A DNA stretch of 64,000 nucleotides from positions 2,674,001 to 2,738,000 of the forward strand of contig NZ_CP021255.1 of the NCBI RefSeq assembly GCF_002952055.1, in the 5' to 3' direction. Below are positions 54,816 to 62,756 of the stretch, piece after piece. This DNA is from Desulfobulbus oralis (GTDB lineage Bacteria; Desulfobacterota; Desulfobulbia; Desulfobulbales; Desulfobulbaceae). Made by a program: the position numbers and the translations under genes. Under the pieces are notes generated by a model. That model was not told the origin of the DNA and made no database searches. It saw nothing but the letters and a program-made list of their open reading frames with translations. Numbering within the stretch: the first letter of the stretch is position 1; the number at the start of each line of letters is the position of its first letter.

Positions 54816-55520
54816 TCAACCGATATTCAGATGAAAGGGAATCTGCCGTGTCATGCCCACGGCTTCCGGCCGCACTTCGGCCTGCCAGGCCAGAAAGCGC
54901 ACGCCTGCAGCCATGGCCTGCTCCACGGCCTGCGCGTAGCCGGGATCAATCCGGCGTGCCACCGAGCAGAGCTGCACGTCTGTCCGCGGCACGCAGAAGA
55001 GCACTGCCGCCTGCTCGCCGCCTGCCGCCAGGGCCGCCAGCTCCCGCATGTGTTTCGCGCCCCGCGCGGTCACCGCATCCGGAAACAGGCCGATGCCGTC
55101 CTCCGCCAGCGAACACTGCTTGACCTCCAGATACACCCGGCCTGTGCCGGTGTGCAAAAGAAAATCCAGCCGGACATGGCGGCCCAAAGTCACCTCCCGC
55201 CGGATACTGCTGATCCGGCCAAAGGCGTCTATGAGACCCCGCTCCAGACCTTCATGCACGACTTGATTCGTGCGGCCGGTGTGCACGCCGATCCAGCAGA
55301 CCGGGCCACGCACCATTTCGAGCGTCCACGCATATTTCCTGGCCGGGTTGTCCGCACAGGAAATGATGACCCGGCTGCCCGGCTCCGAACAACCCAGCAT
55401 GGCTCCTGAATTGGGACAGTGCACGGTCAGTTCAGCGCCATCGTCCAGACGCACCTCGGCCAGAAAGCGCTTGTACCGTCTGAGCAGTGTGCCTGCCAGC
55501 CGTTTTTCAGGCAGCAGCAT
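54816..55520 (-). CDS. sfsA: SfsA family DNA-binding / sugar fermentation stimulation protein
   Basis: A 234-residue SfsA protein with RRYKRFLAEVRLDDG, TVHCPNSGAMLGCSEPG and LEVKQCSLAEDG, the last being the nuclease-like E-x-K segment of the family. The start at 55520 gives the typical MLLPE opening. SfsA proteins are predicted nucleases of unclear role. It precedes queC by 6 bases and is divergent from gap. Confidence 0.92.
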   Translation of the reverse strand: MLLPEKRLAGTLLRRYKRFLAEVRLDDGAELTVHCPNSGAMLGCSEPGSRVIISCADNPARKYAWTLEMVRGPVCWIGVHTGRTNQVVHEGLERGLIDAFGRISSIRREVTLGRHVRLDFLLHTGTGRVYLEVKQCSLAEDGIGLFPDAVTARGAKHMRELAALAAGGEQAAVLFCVPRTDVQLCSVARRIDPGYAQAVEQAMAAGVRFLAWQAEVRPEAVGMTRQIPFHLNIG

Positions 55521-55682
55521 GACACGACTCGCAAAAGAAGCGGGGGACCTGTTTCTGCACGGTGGTTTTTTCCACAAAATCATGTAAAATGCACAGGGAA
55601 GCAGGCCAGCGCAGCCATAAGGCGATGCTGACCAGACCGACATCAACGCTTATCATAGCCAGACAGCAGGGGGATTTCCACC

Positions 55683-56900
55683 ATGAAACTCGGACTGAAC
55701 GGGCTTGGAAGAATCGGCAAACTTTCTCTGTGGAACCACGTCACAAAAAAATATTTCCCGGAACTGGTCGTCAATCTGGGCCGGGACGTGGGCTGCGGCC
55801 TGCAGGATCTCGCGGCTGCGATCGAAAAGGATTCCACCTATGGCCGCCTCAGCACCTATGTCAACGGCTACAGGGGCGGCCGGGTGATTGAAAACCTGGA
55901 CGAGGCGGCCGGCACCATGACCATCAACGGCACCCCGGTCACCTTTCTGCGTCAGGCGAGAAATCCGAAAGACATTGACTGGAAGAGCCACCAGGTCCGT
56001 CTTGTGGTGGACACCACCGGCCAGTTCAGGGATCCGACCGCCGACCCGGACGAGGGCAGGGGTTCCTGCCGCGGCCATCTTCTGGCCGGGGCGGAAAAGG
56101 TCATCGTGTCCGCTCCGTTCAAAATCAAGGCCAAAGGCCTGGCCATGCCCGAAGACGCCATCACCACCGTCATGGGCATCAATGACGACGACTTCGACCC
56201 CGCGTGCCACACCATCATTTCGGCAGCCTCCTGCACCACCACCTGCCTGTCCTACATGATCAAGCCCCTGCTCGATCATTTCGGGGCCAAGCGACTGCTC
56301 TCCGCCTCCATGGTCACGGTTCACGCCTCGACCGGCACCCAGGAGGTACTGGATCGCCTCCCTGCCGCCGGGGCGAGCGATCTGCGCAAAAACCGCTCGA
56401 TCCTCAACAACATCATCCTGACCACAACCGGCGCGGCCAAAGCACTCTCACTCGTTATCCCTGAGATGCAATCCATTGGTTTCATTGCTGAATCGGTGCG
56501 CATCCCCACCACAGCCGGCTCGCTGATCGTCCTGGTGCTCAATTTGCAGGACGAGCTGGACAACCCGGTCAAACGCAATCTCATCAACGAGATTTACGAA
56601 GAATACGCCAAGACCAGCCCCTACCTCGTCTTTTCAGCGGAGCAGAACGTGTCCTCCGACATCATGGGCATGCCCAAGGCGGCGGTGGTCATCGAATCCA
56701 CAGAAATTCATACCCGCACCGCCACGGTACGGGTCAATCTGGATCAGTTGAAAAACGTAAAAATCGAGGGCGCCAGCTCCTCCATTCTGGAGGTGCCCTT
56801 CACCCAGGCGGTCATCTACGGCTGGTACGACAATGAACTGGGCAGCTACACCAACATGCTGGGCGAGCTGAGCAAAACCGTTGCCGACCAGATGCTGTGA
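55683..56900 (+). CDS. gap: Divergent glyceraldehyde-3-phosphate dehydrogenase
   Basis: Catalyses phosphorylating oxidation of glyceraldehyde-3-phosphate. The 405-residue protein is about 70 residues longer than normal GapA. The NAD motif is GLNGLGRIGKL, the catalytic Cys lies in SAASCTTTC (C184) and the His in TVHAST (H214). The segment after the second strand reads VVNLGRD, with Leu at the position where NAD-specific enzymes have Asp, which could alter cofactor choice. The extra length comes partly from a segment near residues 35-75 and a C-terminal extension. It overlaps rimI by 4 bases. Confidence 0.88.
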   Translation: MKLGLNGLGRIGKLSLWNHVTKKYFPELVVNLGRDVGCGLQDLAAAIEKDSTYGRLSTYVNGYRGGRVIENLDEAAGTMTINGTPVTFLRQARNPKDIDWKSHQVRLVVDTTGQFRDPTADPDEGRGSCRGHLLAGAEKVIVSAPFKIKAKGLAMPEDAITTVMGINDDDFDPACHTIISAASCTTTCLSYMIKPLLDHFGAKRLLSASMVTVHASTGTQEVLDRLPAAGASDLRKNRSILNNIILTTTGAAKALSLVIPEMQSIGFIAESVRIPTTAGSLIVLVLNLQDELDNPVKRNLINEIYEEYAKTSPYLVFSAEQNVSSDIMGMPKAAVVIESTEIHTRTATVRVNLDQLKNVKIEGASSSILEVPFTQAVIYGWYDNELGSYTNMLGELSKTVADQML

Positions 56901-57349
56901 TCGTCCGCCGCCTGCGCCCCCAAGACGTCCCTGCAGTGCAGGCCCTTGAAGAGGCGGGGATGCAGCATCCCTGGACGGCCGGGCAGGTGGCAGGCGAGCT
57001 GGAATCGGCCGCAGGGCTGGGCTTTGGCGCGGAAGACCGTGGGCAGCTCCGGGCCTTTGCCTTCTTCCGCTGTTATCCGCCAGAATGCGAGCTGCTGCGT
57101 ATCGTGGTGCATCCGGATGCACGGCGGCAGGGTCTGGCAGAGCGGCTTTTGAGCCTGGCGCTCACCGAATGCGCGGCGCTGGGCGCCCTCGTCTGTTTCC
57201 TCGAAGTGCGGGCCTCCAATGGGGCGGCACTCGCCTTGTACGAACGGCAGGGTTTCCGGATCGATGGCAGGCGCAGGCGCTATTACGACAGTCCAGAGGA
57301 AGACGCACTGCTTTTGCACAAGCATCTCGAACACAGGAGAAAACAATGA
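56897..57349 (+). CDS. rimI: Ribosomal protein S18-alanine N-acetyltransferase-like GNAT
   Basis: A 150-residue GNAT acetyltransferase with a GTG start overlapping the gap stop. The acetyl-CoA motif is VVHPDARRQGLAERLL, and the C-terminal LEVRASNGAALALYERQGFRIDGRRRRYY matches RimI. It would acetylate an N-terminal Ala, typically of ribosomal protein S18. Its stop overlaps the pgk start by 4 bases, so it sits in a glycolytic operon. Confidence 0.9.
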   Translation: MIVRRLRPQDVPAVQALEEAGMQHPWTAGQVAGELESAAGLGFGAEDRGQLRAFAFFRCYPPECELLRIVVHPDARRQGLAERLLSLALTECAALGALVCFLEVRASNGAALALYERQGFRIDGRRRRYYDSPEEDALLLHKHLEHRRKQ

Positions 57350-58521
57350 CAAATCTGCGTGACCTGAACCTGCAGGGCAAGCGGACGCTTGTCCGGGTCG
57401 ACTTCAATGTGCCCATGAACGACAGGGGCGACATCACGGATGATCTGCGAATCCGCATGGCTCTGCCCACGCTGGAATACCTCATTGGCCAAAACGCCAA
57501 GATCATCCTCTGCTCCCATATGGGCCGCCCCAAAGGCAAGCGGGCCATGGAGTTTTCGCTCGCGCCGGTTGCCGTCCATCTGTCGCAGCTCCTGCACAAA
57601 GCGGTTCCACTCGCCCCTGACTGCATTGGACCAGAGGTGGAAAAAATGGTCGTGCAGGTGCAGAATGGCGAGCTGCTCCTGCTGGAAAATCTGCGTTTTC
57701 ACGCGGAAGAGGAAAAAAACGATCCGGAATTTTCCAGACAACTGGCAGCCCTTGCCGAGGTCTATGTCAACGACGCCTTTGCCGTGTCGCACCGCGCCCA
57801 CGCCTCGGTGGTGGGGGTGACCCCGCATTTTGCCGCCAGGGCGCCGGGCCTCCTGCTGCAAAAGGAAATCGACTATTTTCACCGAGCCATCGACAATCCG
57901 GCACGGCCGCTGGTGGCTCTGATCGGCGGCGCCAAGGTTTCCGGCAAACTCCAGGCGCTGGAAAACATGCTCGCCAGGGTGGATCGTCTGATTCTGGGCG
58001 GCGCCATGGCCAATACCTTTCTGAAGAGCCAGGGCTTCGATGTCGGCGCCTCCAAGGTGGAAGACGATCTGCTGGACAGCGCACGAAACCTGCTCAGACG
58101 GGCCGCTGAGCGCAAGGTCAAAGTCTACCTGCCGGTAGACGTCATTGCGGCTGACAGCTTTGCCCCTGATGCGGTCAGCATGGCGGTGACCATTCAGGAC
58201 ATTCCCAAGGGCTGGCTGGCCCTGGACATCGGCCCGGCCTCGGTGCAGTGTTTCCGGGAGGCGCTGGCCGATGCCAAAACCATTGTCTGGAACGGCCCGA
58301 TGGGGGCCTTTGAAATGGATGCCTTTTCCCGGGGCACCATGGCCATGGCCCATGAGGTGGCCGCTGCCCATGCGCTCAGCGTGACCGGCGGCGGCGATTC
58401 CAACGCGGCCATCGAAAAATCGGGAGAAGCTGACAATATTTCCTACATGTCCACCGGCGGTGGTGCCTTTCTCGAGCTGATGGAAGGCAAGGAACTGCCC
58501 GGCATCAAGGCATTGCAATAA
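57346..58521 (+). CDS. pgk: Phosphoglycerate kinase
   Basis: Transfers phosphate between 1,3-bisphosphoglycerate and ADP. The 391-residue protein starts with NLQGKRTLVRVDFNVPM and contains SHMGRPKG, ENLRFHAEEEKN, VNDAFAVSHRAHAS, GGAKVSGKL and the C-terminal TGGGDSNAAIEKSG (usual GGGDS). An AGGAG site precedes the ATG. The gap-rimI-pgk-tpiA order makes this a central-glycolysis operon. Confidence 0.97.
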   Translation: MTNLRDLNLQGKRTLVRVDFNVPMNDRGDITDDLRIRMALPTLEYLIGQNAKIILCSHMGRPKGKRAMEFSLAPVAVHLSQLLHKAVPLAPDCIGPEVEKMVVQVQNGELLLLENLRFHAEEEKNDPEFSRQLAALAEVYVNDAFAVSHRAHASVVGVTPHFAARAPGLLLQKEIDYFHRAIDNPARPLVALIGGAKVSGKLQALENMLARVDRLILGGAMANTFLKSQGFDVGASKVEDDLLDSARNLLRRAAERKVKVYLPVDVIAADSFAPDAVSMAVTIQDIPKGWLALDIGPASVQCFREALADAKTIVWNGPMGAFEMDAFSRGTMAMAHEVAAAHALSVTGGGDSNAAIEKSGEADNISYMSTGGGAFLELMEGKELPGIKALQ

Positions 58522-58542
58522 GCGCAGCACCTGGAGGAAGGT

Positions 58543-59295
58543 ATGAAAAGACGTCCCCTGCTGGCCGGCAACTGGAAAATGCATCTGAACATCGCCGATG
58601 CTGTGGAGCTGGCCAAAAATGTCGCTGCGGCGGCAGAGCAATCGGACCGAGATGTCATGATTGCCCCGGCTTTCACGGCCTTGAGCGCCGTGGCAAAAGC
58701 GCTGAAGGGCAGCAGGCTTTTCCTGGGCGCGCAGAATGTCGCCTGGGAAGCCCAAGGCGCATTCACGGGCGAAATCGCGCCGCCCATGCTGACCGACATC
58801 GGCGTACGCATGGTCATTATCGGCCACTCCGAGCGGCGGCACATTTTTCTGGAAGACGATGCCATGATCAACCGCCGTCTGCGCGCAGCCCTGAACTATG
58901 ACCTGACGCCGGTGCTCTGCCTGGGCGAAACCCTGGCCGAACGCGAGGCCGGCAGCACCTTCCAGGTCCTGGAAATGCAGTTGCGGGGCGGCCTGCAGGA
59001 GGTGAGCGCCGCCCAGGCCGCGCAGGTGGTTCTGGCCTACGAACCGGTCTGGGCCATCGGTACCGGCAGGACAGCGAGCACGGACCAGGCCCAGGAGGCC
59101 CATGCCTTTCTGCGCCGGCTGTTAGCAAAGATCTACAACAAAAATCTTGCCGAAACAGTCCGTGTCCTGTATGGTGGCTCGGTTAAGCCTGACAATATCA
59201 GCGCTCTGATGGCCCAGGCTGACATAGACGGCGCTCTGGTTGGCGGAGCTGCCCTGAAAATTGATGCATTCGAGCGGATTATTCGCTTTCAATGA
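58543..59295 (+). CDS. tpiA: Triosephosphate isomerase
   Basis: Interconverts dihydroxyacetone phosphate and glyceraldehyde-3-phosphate. The 250-residue protein has the catalytic Lys in AGNWKMH, the His in IIGHSERR, the Glu in AYEPVWAIGTG and the phosphate loop GGSVKPDN. It begins 21 bases after pgk with a GGAGG site, and overlaps secG by 4 bases. Confidence 0.97.
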   Translation: MKRRPLLAGNWKMHLNIADAVELAKNVAAAAEQSDRDVMIAPAFTALSAVAKALKGSRLFLGAQNVAWEAQGAFTGEIAPPMLTDIGVRMVIIGHSERRHIFLEDDAMINRRLRAALNYDLTPVLCLGETLAEREAGSTFQVLEMQLRGGLQEVSAAQAAQVVLAYEPVWAIGTGRTASTDQAQEAHAFLRRLLAKIYNKNLAETVRVLYGGSVKPDNISALMAQADIDGALVGGAALKIDAFERIIRFQ

Positions 59296-59957
59296 CCACC
59301 TTACTGATCGTCGTTCACGTCATCGTCTGCTTCTTTCTCATCGCCATCGTGCTGTTGCAGCACGGGAAGGGCGCGGATATAGGTGCAACCTTTGGGGGAT
59401 CCAGCCAGTCCCTGTTCGGCACCGAAGGACCCGTGCCGCTGCTGCACAAAATTACAACCGGCGCAGCCATCATTTTTATGCTCACGTCGGTCACGTTGGC
59501 CTATTACTCCGCCAATAAATCGACCGGTTCGGTCATGAGCAAGGTTCCCATGCAGGAACAGACGGTGCCCGCAAGCCAGGAAGCGACTCCGGCTGCCCCG
59601 GACGCCGCGCAGCCGGCTGCTCCGGTTTCAGCGCCTGCAACCGCATCTAAAAAGGCAGCGGAAGAGGCAAGAACTCAAGCAACTGAAGAAGCAGCCCCTG
59701 CAAAAGCGCAACAGTCCGCATCAGCAGGCAGCGACGAAAAGGCCCAATCTGCAGTTCCCGCGAGTCAGCAAACAGCCCCAGCGGCCAGCCCCGCTCCGCT
59801 TGAGCCTGCAAAGAAGGCCTCTGCAAAAAAACAGGCAGAAACAGCGGCTGCTGCCGAAAAACCTGCGAAGGAAACATCCAAACCGGTTAAAAAAGTGGCT
59901 CCTGCTCCCCGGCAGAAAGTAGAAATACCGAAAGGGGCGGATAAGCAGAAGCAGTAA
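59292..59957 (+). CDS. secG: Preprotein translocase subunit SecG with long C-terminal extension
   Basis: SecG supports protein movement through SecYEG. The first 75 residues are a normal SecG: two transmembrane helices around the conserved LLQHGKGADIGATFGGSSQSLFG loop. The following 145 residues are an Ala/Lys/Pro-rich, low-complexity tail, far longer than in the 110-residue E. coli protein. It is the last gene before a tRNA, 12 bases from the tRNA 5' end. Confidence 0.93.
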   Translation: MTTLLIVVHVIVCFFLIAIVLLQHGKGADIGATFGGSSQSLFGTEGPVPLLHKITTGAAIIFMLTSVTLAYYSANKSTGSVMSKVPMQEQTVPASQEATPAAPDAAQPAAPVSAPATASKKAAEEARTQATEEAAPAKAQQSASAGSDEKAQSAVPASQQTAPAASPAPLEPAKKASAKKQAETAAAAEKPAKETSKPVKKVAPAPRQKVEIPKGADKQKQ

Positions 59958-59969
59958 GACAAGAAAAGA

Positions 59970-60055
59970 GCCGAAGTGGTGGAACTGGTAGACACGCTAT
60001 CTTGAGGGGGTAGTGGCCACAGGCTGTACGAGTTCGAGTCTCGTCTTCGGCACCA
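59970..60055 (+). tRNA. tRNA-Leu (GAG)
   Basis: An 86-base tRNA with encoded CCA. The acceptor stem is GCCGAAG with CTTCGGC, the D arm lies near 59979-59995, and the anticodon stem CTATC/GGTAG surrounds the loop TTGAGGG, giving anticodon GAG at 60004-60006. A long variable arm and the T arm (GTTCGAGTC core) are present. Long variable arm plus anticodon GAG means leucine. The gene lies in the secG transcript direction. Confidence 0.97.
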
Positions 60056-60090
60056 AATTCACATACAAGGAAGTAGCGAAAGTCTCTGCG

Positions 60091-60123
60091 CCCCGTGAAG
60101 CCATCAGGTTTTGCGGGGTTTTT
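60091..60123 (+). terminator. Intrinsic terminator after tRNA-Leu
   Basis: CCCCG, then AAGCC-ATCA-GGTTT as an inner stem, then CGGGG, followed by TTTTT. It lies 36 bases after the tRNA and closes the glycolysis-secG-tRNA transcript. Confidence 0.8.
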
Positions 60124-60574
60124 CTTTGTTCTCCCTGCCCGATAATGCCGAGGAGGACAGAGCAAAGCCCGGCACAAAGGAGCGGTGGACACGGCAAATG
60201 AGGCGTCAAGGCTACGCTCATGCCGCCCTGCCTTTTCCAGGCATGATCTGCCATGCGCTGAAAACGAAAGCCGCTCGCCAAGCTGTTGCCGCACATGCTC
60301 TGGCAAGACCGCTGGCTGGGGCCAAAAATCCGAGCATTGCCCGGCCGCTCAAACCATATCAGGAGCGCAGCAAGCTGCCAGCGGACGATGACTCTGGAGC
60401 AAGAGCGCCCCATTGGGGGCTTGATCGGTTACATTGACAACTCCGCAAGAATGCTGCCCATCTTCAATCCGGCAGGAACCGCATTTGCAGGAGAGGCCCT
60501 GCCGAGCCCCGCTTTACATCCCCCCTGCCCTGCTTATAGTTGGGCAAATTTCATTTTTCCCCTCTGGAGTTTGC
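60124..60574. other. Gap between the tRNA terminator and ccdA, no gene seen
   Basis: About 450 bases with only short frames lacking ribosome sites or recognisable content. The last part holds the predicted ccdA promoter at 60513-60540. Confidence 0.5.
60513..60540 (+). promoter_or_regulatory. Predicted promoter of ccdA
   Basis: TTTACA (60513-60518), a 16-base spacer and TATAGT (60535-60540) lie 34 bases before the ccdA ATG. Confidence 0.5.
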
Positions 60575-61288
60575 ATGGAGATCTTTTCCACCGAATTCGA
60601 GCAGGCGCTCGCCGCCTCGCCCCTCTTGGCCCTGGCCCTGGCCTACGCGGGCGGCTTGCTCGCCAGCCTGACCCCCTGCGTCTATCCAATGCTGCCGATT
60701 ACGGCAGGCATCATCGGCCGCGCCAATGTGGGCGGTTCAAAACTTCGGGCTCTTGGCCTCTCCTGCATCCATGTCTTCGGCATGGCAAGCACCTATGCGG
60801 CTCTGGGCGTTTTTGCCGCTGCCAGTGGCCACATCTTTGGCAGCTTGGCCAGCAATCCCTGGACGCTGCTCATCGTGGGCAACATCTTCGCGCTCTTTGC
60901 CCTGTGGATGCTGGACGTGTTTCCAGTGCCCTCGCTACATCTACATGGCCCGGCCCTGTCCGGACTCACCAAAATGGGCGGTTATGCCGGCATTTTTGCC
61001 GCCGGCATCGCTGCCGCGCTCGTGGCCGGCCCCTGCACCACACCGGTTTTGGGGGCGCTTTTAACCTATACCGCAGTGGCCGGCAATGTGGCCTTTGGCG
61101 CGCTGCTGTTTTTCGTCTTTTCTCTGGGCCTGGGCACGCTGCTGCTGGCGGTCGGCGCCTTTTCCGGCTGTCTGGCCGCACTGCCGCGCTCCGGCCAATG
61201 GATGCTCTGGGTGAAAAAGGCCCTGGGAATGCTCATGCTGGCAGCCGCCGAATACTGCATCTTCAGGGCTGGTTCCTTCTTTTTATAA
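60575..61288 (+). CDS. ccdA: CcdA/DsbD-family transmembrane thiol-disulfide transporter
   Basis: Carries reducing power from cytoplasmic thioredoxin across the inner membrane for cytochrome c maturation or disulfide repair. The 237-residue protein has six transmembrane helices and the two reactive cysteines in ASLTPCVYPMLP and VAGPCTTPVLG. It lacks the periplasmic DsbD alpha and gamma domains. The start at 60575 has a CTGGAG site and gives the usual length; an upstream frame is unlikely. The next gene encodes a periplasmic thioredoxin, its likely partner. Confidence 0.9.
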   Translation: MEIFSTEFEQALAASPLLALALAYAGGLLASLTPCVYPMLPITAGIIGRANVGGSKLRALGLSCIHVFGMASTYAALGVFAAASGHIFGSLASNPWTLLIVGNIFALFALWMLDVFPVPSLHLHGPALSGLTKMGGYAGIFAAGIAAALVAGPCTTPVLGALLTYTAVAGNVAFGALLFFVFSLGLGTLLLAVGAFSGCLAALPRSGQWMLWVKKALGMLMLAAAEYCIFRAGSFFL

Positions 61289-61310
61289 TGCCTCAAATTT
61301 GGTGAATTTC

Positions 61311-61892
61311 ATGCGCAAGCCACACTCTACCCCGTTTTTCCTGGCAATGACTCTGTGTGCCGCCCTTTCCCTGCTCATGACGGCCAATGCCGTTTTTGCG
61401 GATGACACGGCCAAAGCTCCTGCCGACGGCAATACCGCCGCCCCTGAGGAACAAGCGGCAGCGACAAAAGAAAAGGGCATTCAGCTCATTCCCTTCAAAG
61501 GCTACGATCTGGATGGCAAGCCGCTCAATCTGGGCGACCGTATCGGCAAAAAACCGGTGCTCCTGGTTTTCTGGGCCAGTTGGTGCCCGGGTTGCAAGGC
61601 AGAGGTGCCCAAAGTGAACGAGCTGGCCAGGCAGTATGCCAGCCGGGGCATGGACTTCATCGGCATAAATATCGGCGAAAACGATACCTATAAGCGGGCC
61701 AAGCTCTGGGCCTCCAAACACGGCGTGAGCTATCCCAACTATTTTGATGCCACCGGCATGGTTGGCCAAATGTACCGCCTGCAGGGCGTGCCCACGGTGG
61801 TGGTTGCCGACAGCAAGGGCTACATCCGCTTTTACGGTCACGATGTGCCGGAAATCAGCGAGGATATTTTCCAGAAGTTAACGGCCAACTAA
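61311..61892 (+). CDS. TlpA/ResA-like periplasmic thioredoxin
   Basis: A 193-residue protein with a signal peptide (hydrophobic stretch about 10-28, cleaved near VFA), a short linker and a thioredoxin domain with active site WCPGC in FWASWCPGCKAEVP and cis-Pro in LQGVPTVVV. It would receive electrons from the CcdA-like protein 22 bases upstream and reduce periplasmic thiols, for example in apocytochrome c. It ends overlapping the convergent thioesterase gene by 4 bases. Confidence 0.9.
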   Translation: MRKPHSTPFFLAMTLCAALSLLMTANAVFADDTAKAPADGNTAAPEEQAAATKEKGIQLIPFKGYDLDGKPLNLGDRIGKKPVLLVFWASWCPGCKAEVPKVNELARQYASRGMDFIGINIGENDTYKRAKLWASKHGVSYPNYFDATGMVGQMYRLQGVPTVVVADSKGYIRFYGHDVPEISEDIFQKLTAN

Positions 61893-62338
61893 AGGCCGGG
61901 TTCGTCTTCCGGGGCCACGATGGGGTAGTCGCCAAGCACTTCCTCAGGGATGCTGACCGGGCGGCCGCTGGCATCATCGCAGAGGATGAAGAGGGTCGAG
62001 GCCAAAGCCAGGACGGTACTGTCCCTGGGCCTGAAGAAACGGAATTTGCGCAGAGATTTGATGCGCTTGAAATTTGCGACCCAGGTTTGCACCCAGATCA
62101 GCTCGCCTGCAAAGGTGGAGTGATGGTATTCGATGTTGTGGCTGCGGATGATCCAGTGCCGGCCAATGGCACGATAACGCGCGGCAGGCCAGCCGAGCGC
62201 GGCGGAATGCGCCTCTGCCGCGTTCTGCATCCATTGCACATAGTGCACGTTGTTGACATGCCCGTTGCCGTCAATGGTGCTTTCCGGCACCACGATTTCC
62301 AGCCGGAAGACGGCCTTGCCGGCGTCATCCGCGTTCAT
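61889..62338 (-). CDS. Hotdog-fold acyl-CoA thioesterase (4-HBT/YbgC type)
   Basis: A 149-residue single hotdog domain. The active-site region DGNGHVNNVHYVQWMQNA matches the 4-hydroxybenzoyl-CoA thioesterase class with a helix after HVNN. It would hydrolyse acyl-CoA thioesters. The start at 62338 is preferred; an upstream ATG adds seven residues. It is convergent with the thioredoxin gene and divergent from cysK. Confidence 0.88.
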   Translation of the reverse strand: MNADDAGKAVFRLEIVVPESTIDGNGHVNNVHYVQWMQNAAEAHSAALGWPAARYRAIGRHWIIRSHNIEYHHSTFAGELIWVQTWVANFKRIKSLRKFRFFRPRDSTVLALASTLFILCDDASGRPVSIPEEVLGDYPIVAPEDEPGL

Positions 62339-62756
62339 TGCCGCACCTGGCAAAAGCATTGTCTGAGCAGGAGGGTTCCCAGCAGGAGCGCCCGCCTGTC
62401 TGTTCCAGTTTTTTCACTGCCTGTCCGAAAAACATCGCCTGCCTTGTTGAGTTTGGCCTGCATCGCGTCAAGGAAATTCCTCCGGCAGTGCCGTTCCGAA
62501 AGCGGCTGACAACAGCCGGTCTCAGCCTTTCCCGGCGGCCCACGTAAACAGCCAGTTATATCGATTGCCCGCAGCATACTGCGTTTCCGCCCTTTGTGAA
62601 AAGATAAAAAAGAAAGCTGCCAGGGTGGCGGCACCTGCCCCGGACTGCGAAACTTTGGCGGGACAATATCGGCATATGCTGTATGATGACACCCTGTTTT
62701 CAGGACGGAAATCCGGGGCGGTTCCCGGCCGCACCTTTGTTGAGGAAGATGGCATC
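62339..62756. other. Divergent intergenic region before the cysK-cysS fusion, no gene seen
   Basis: 418 bases between a minus-strand thioesterase start and the plus-strand fusion gene. It must hold both promoters; TATGCT and TATGAT-like boxes occur near 62675-62687, but without a convincing -35. Short frames have no recognisable content. Confidence 0.4.

Noticed and set aside
59887-60306. Minus-strand frames overlapping tRNA-Leu and its terminator
   Set aside because: They translate the tRNA and terminator in reverse, lack ribosome sites and have no recognisable content.
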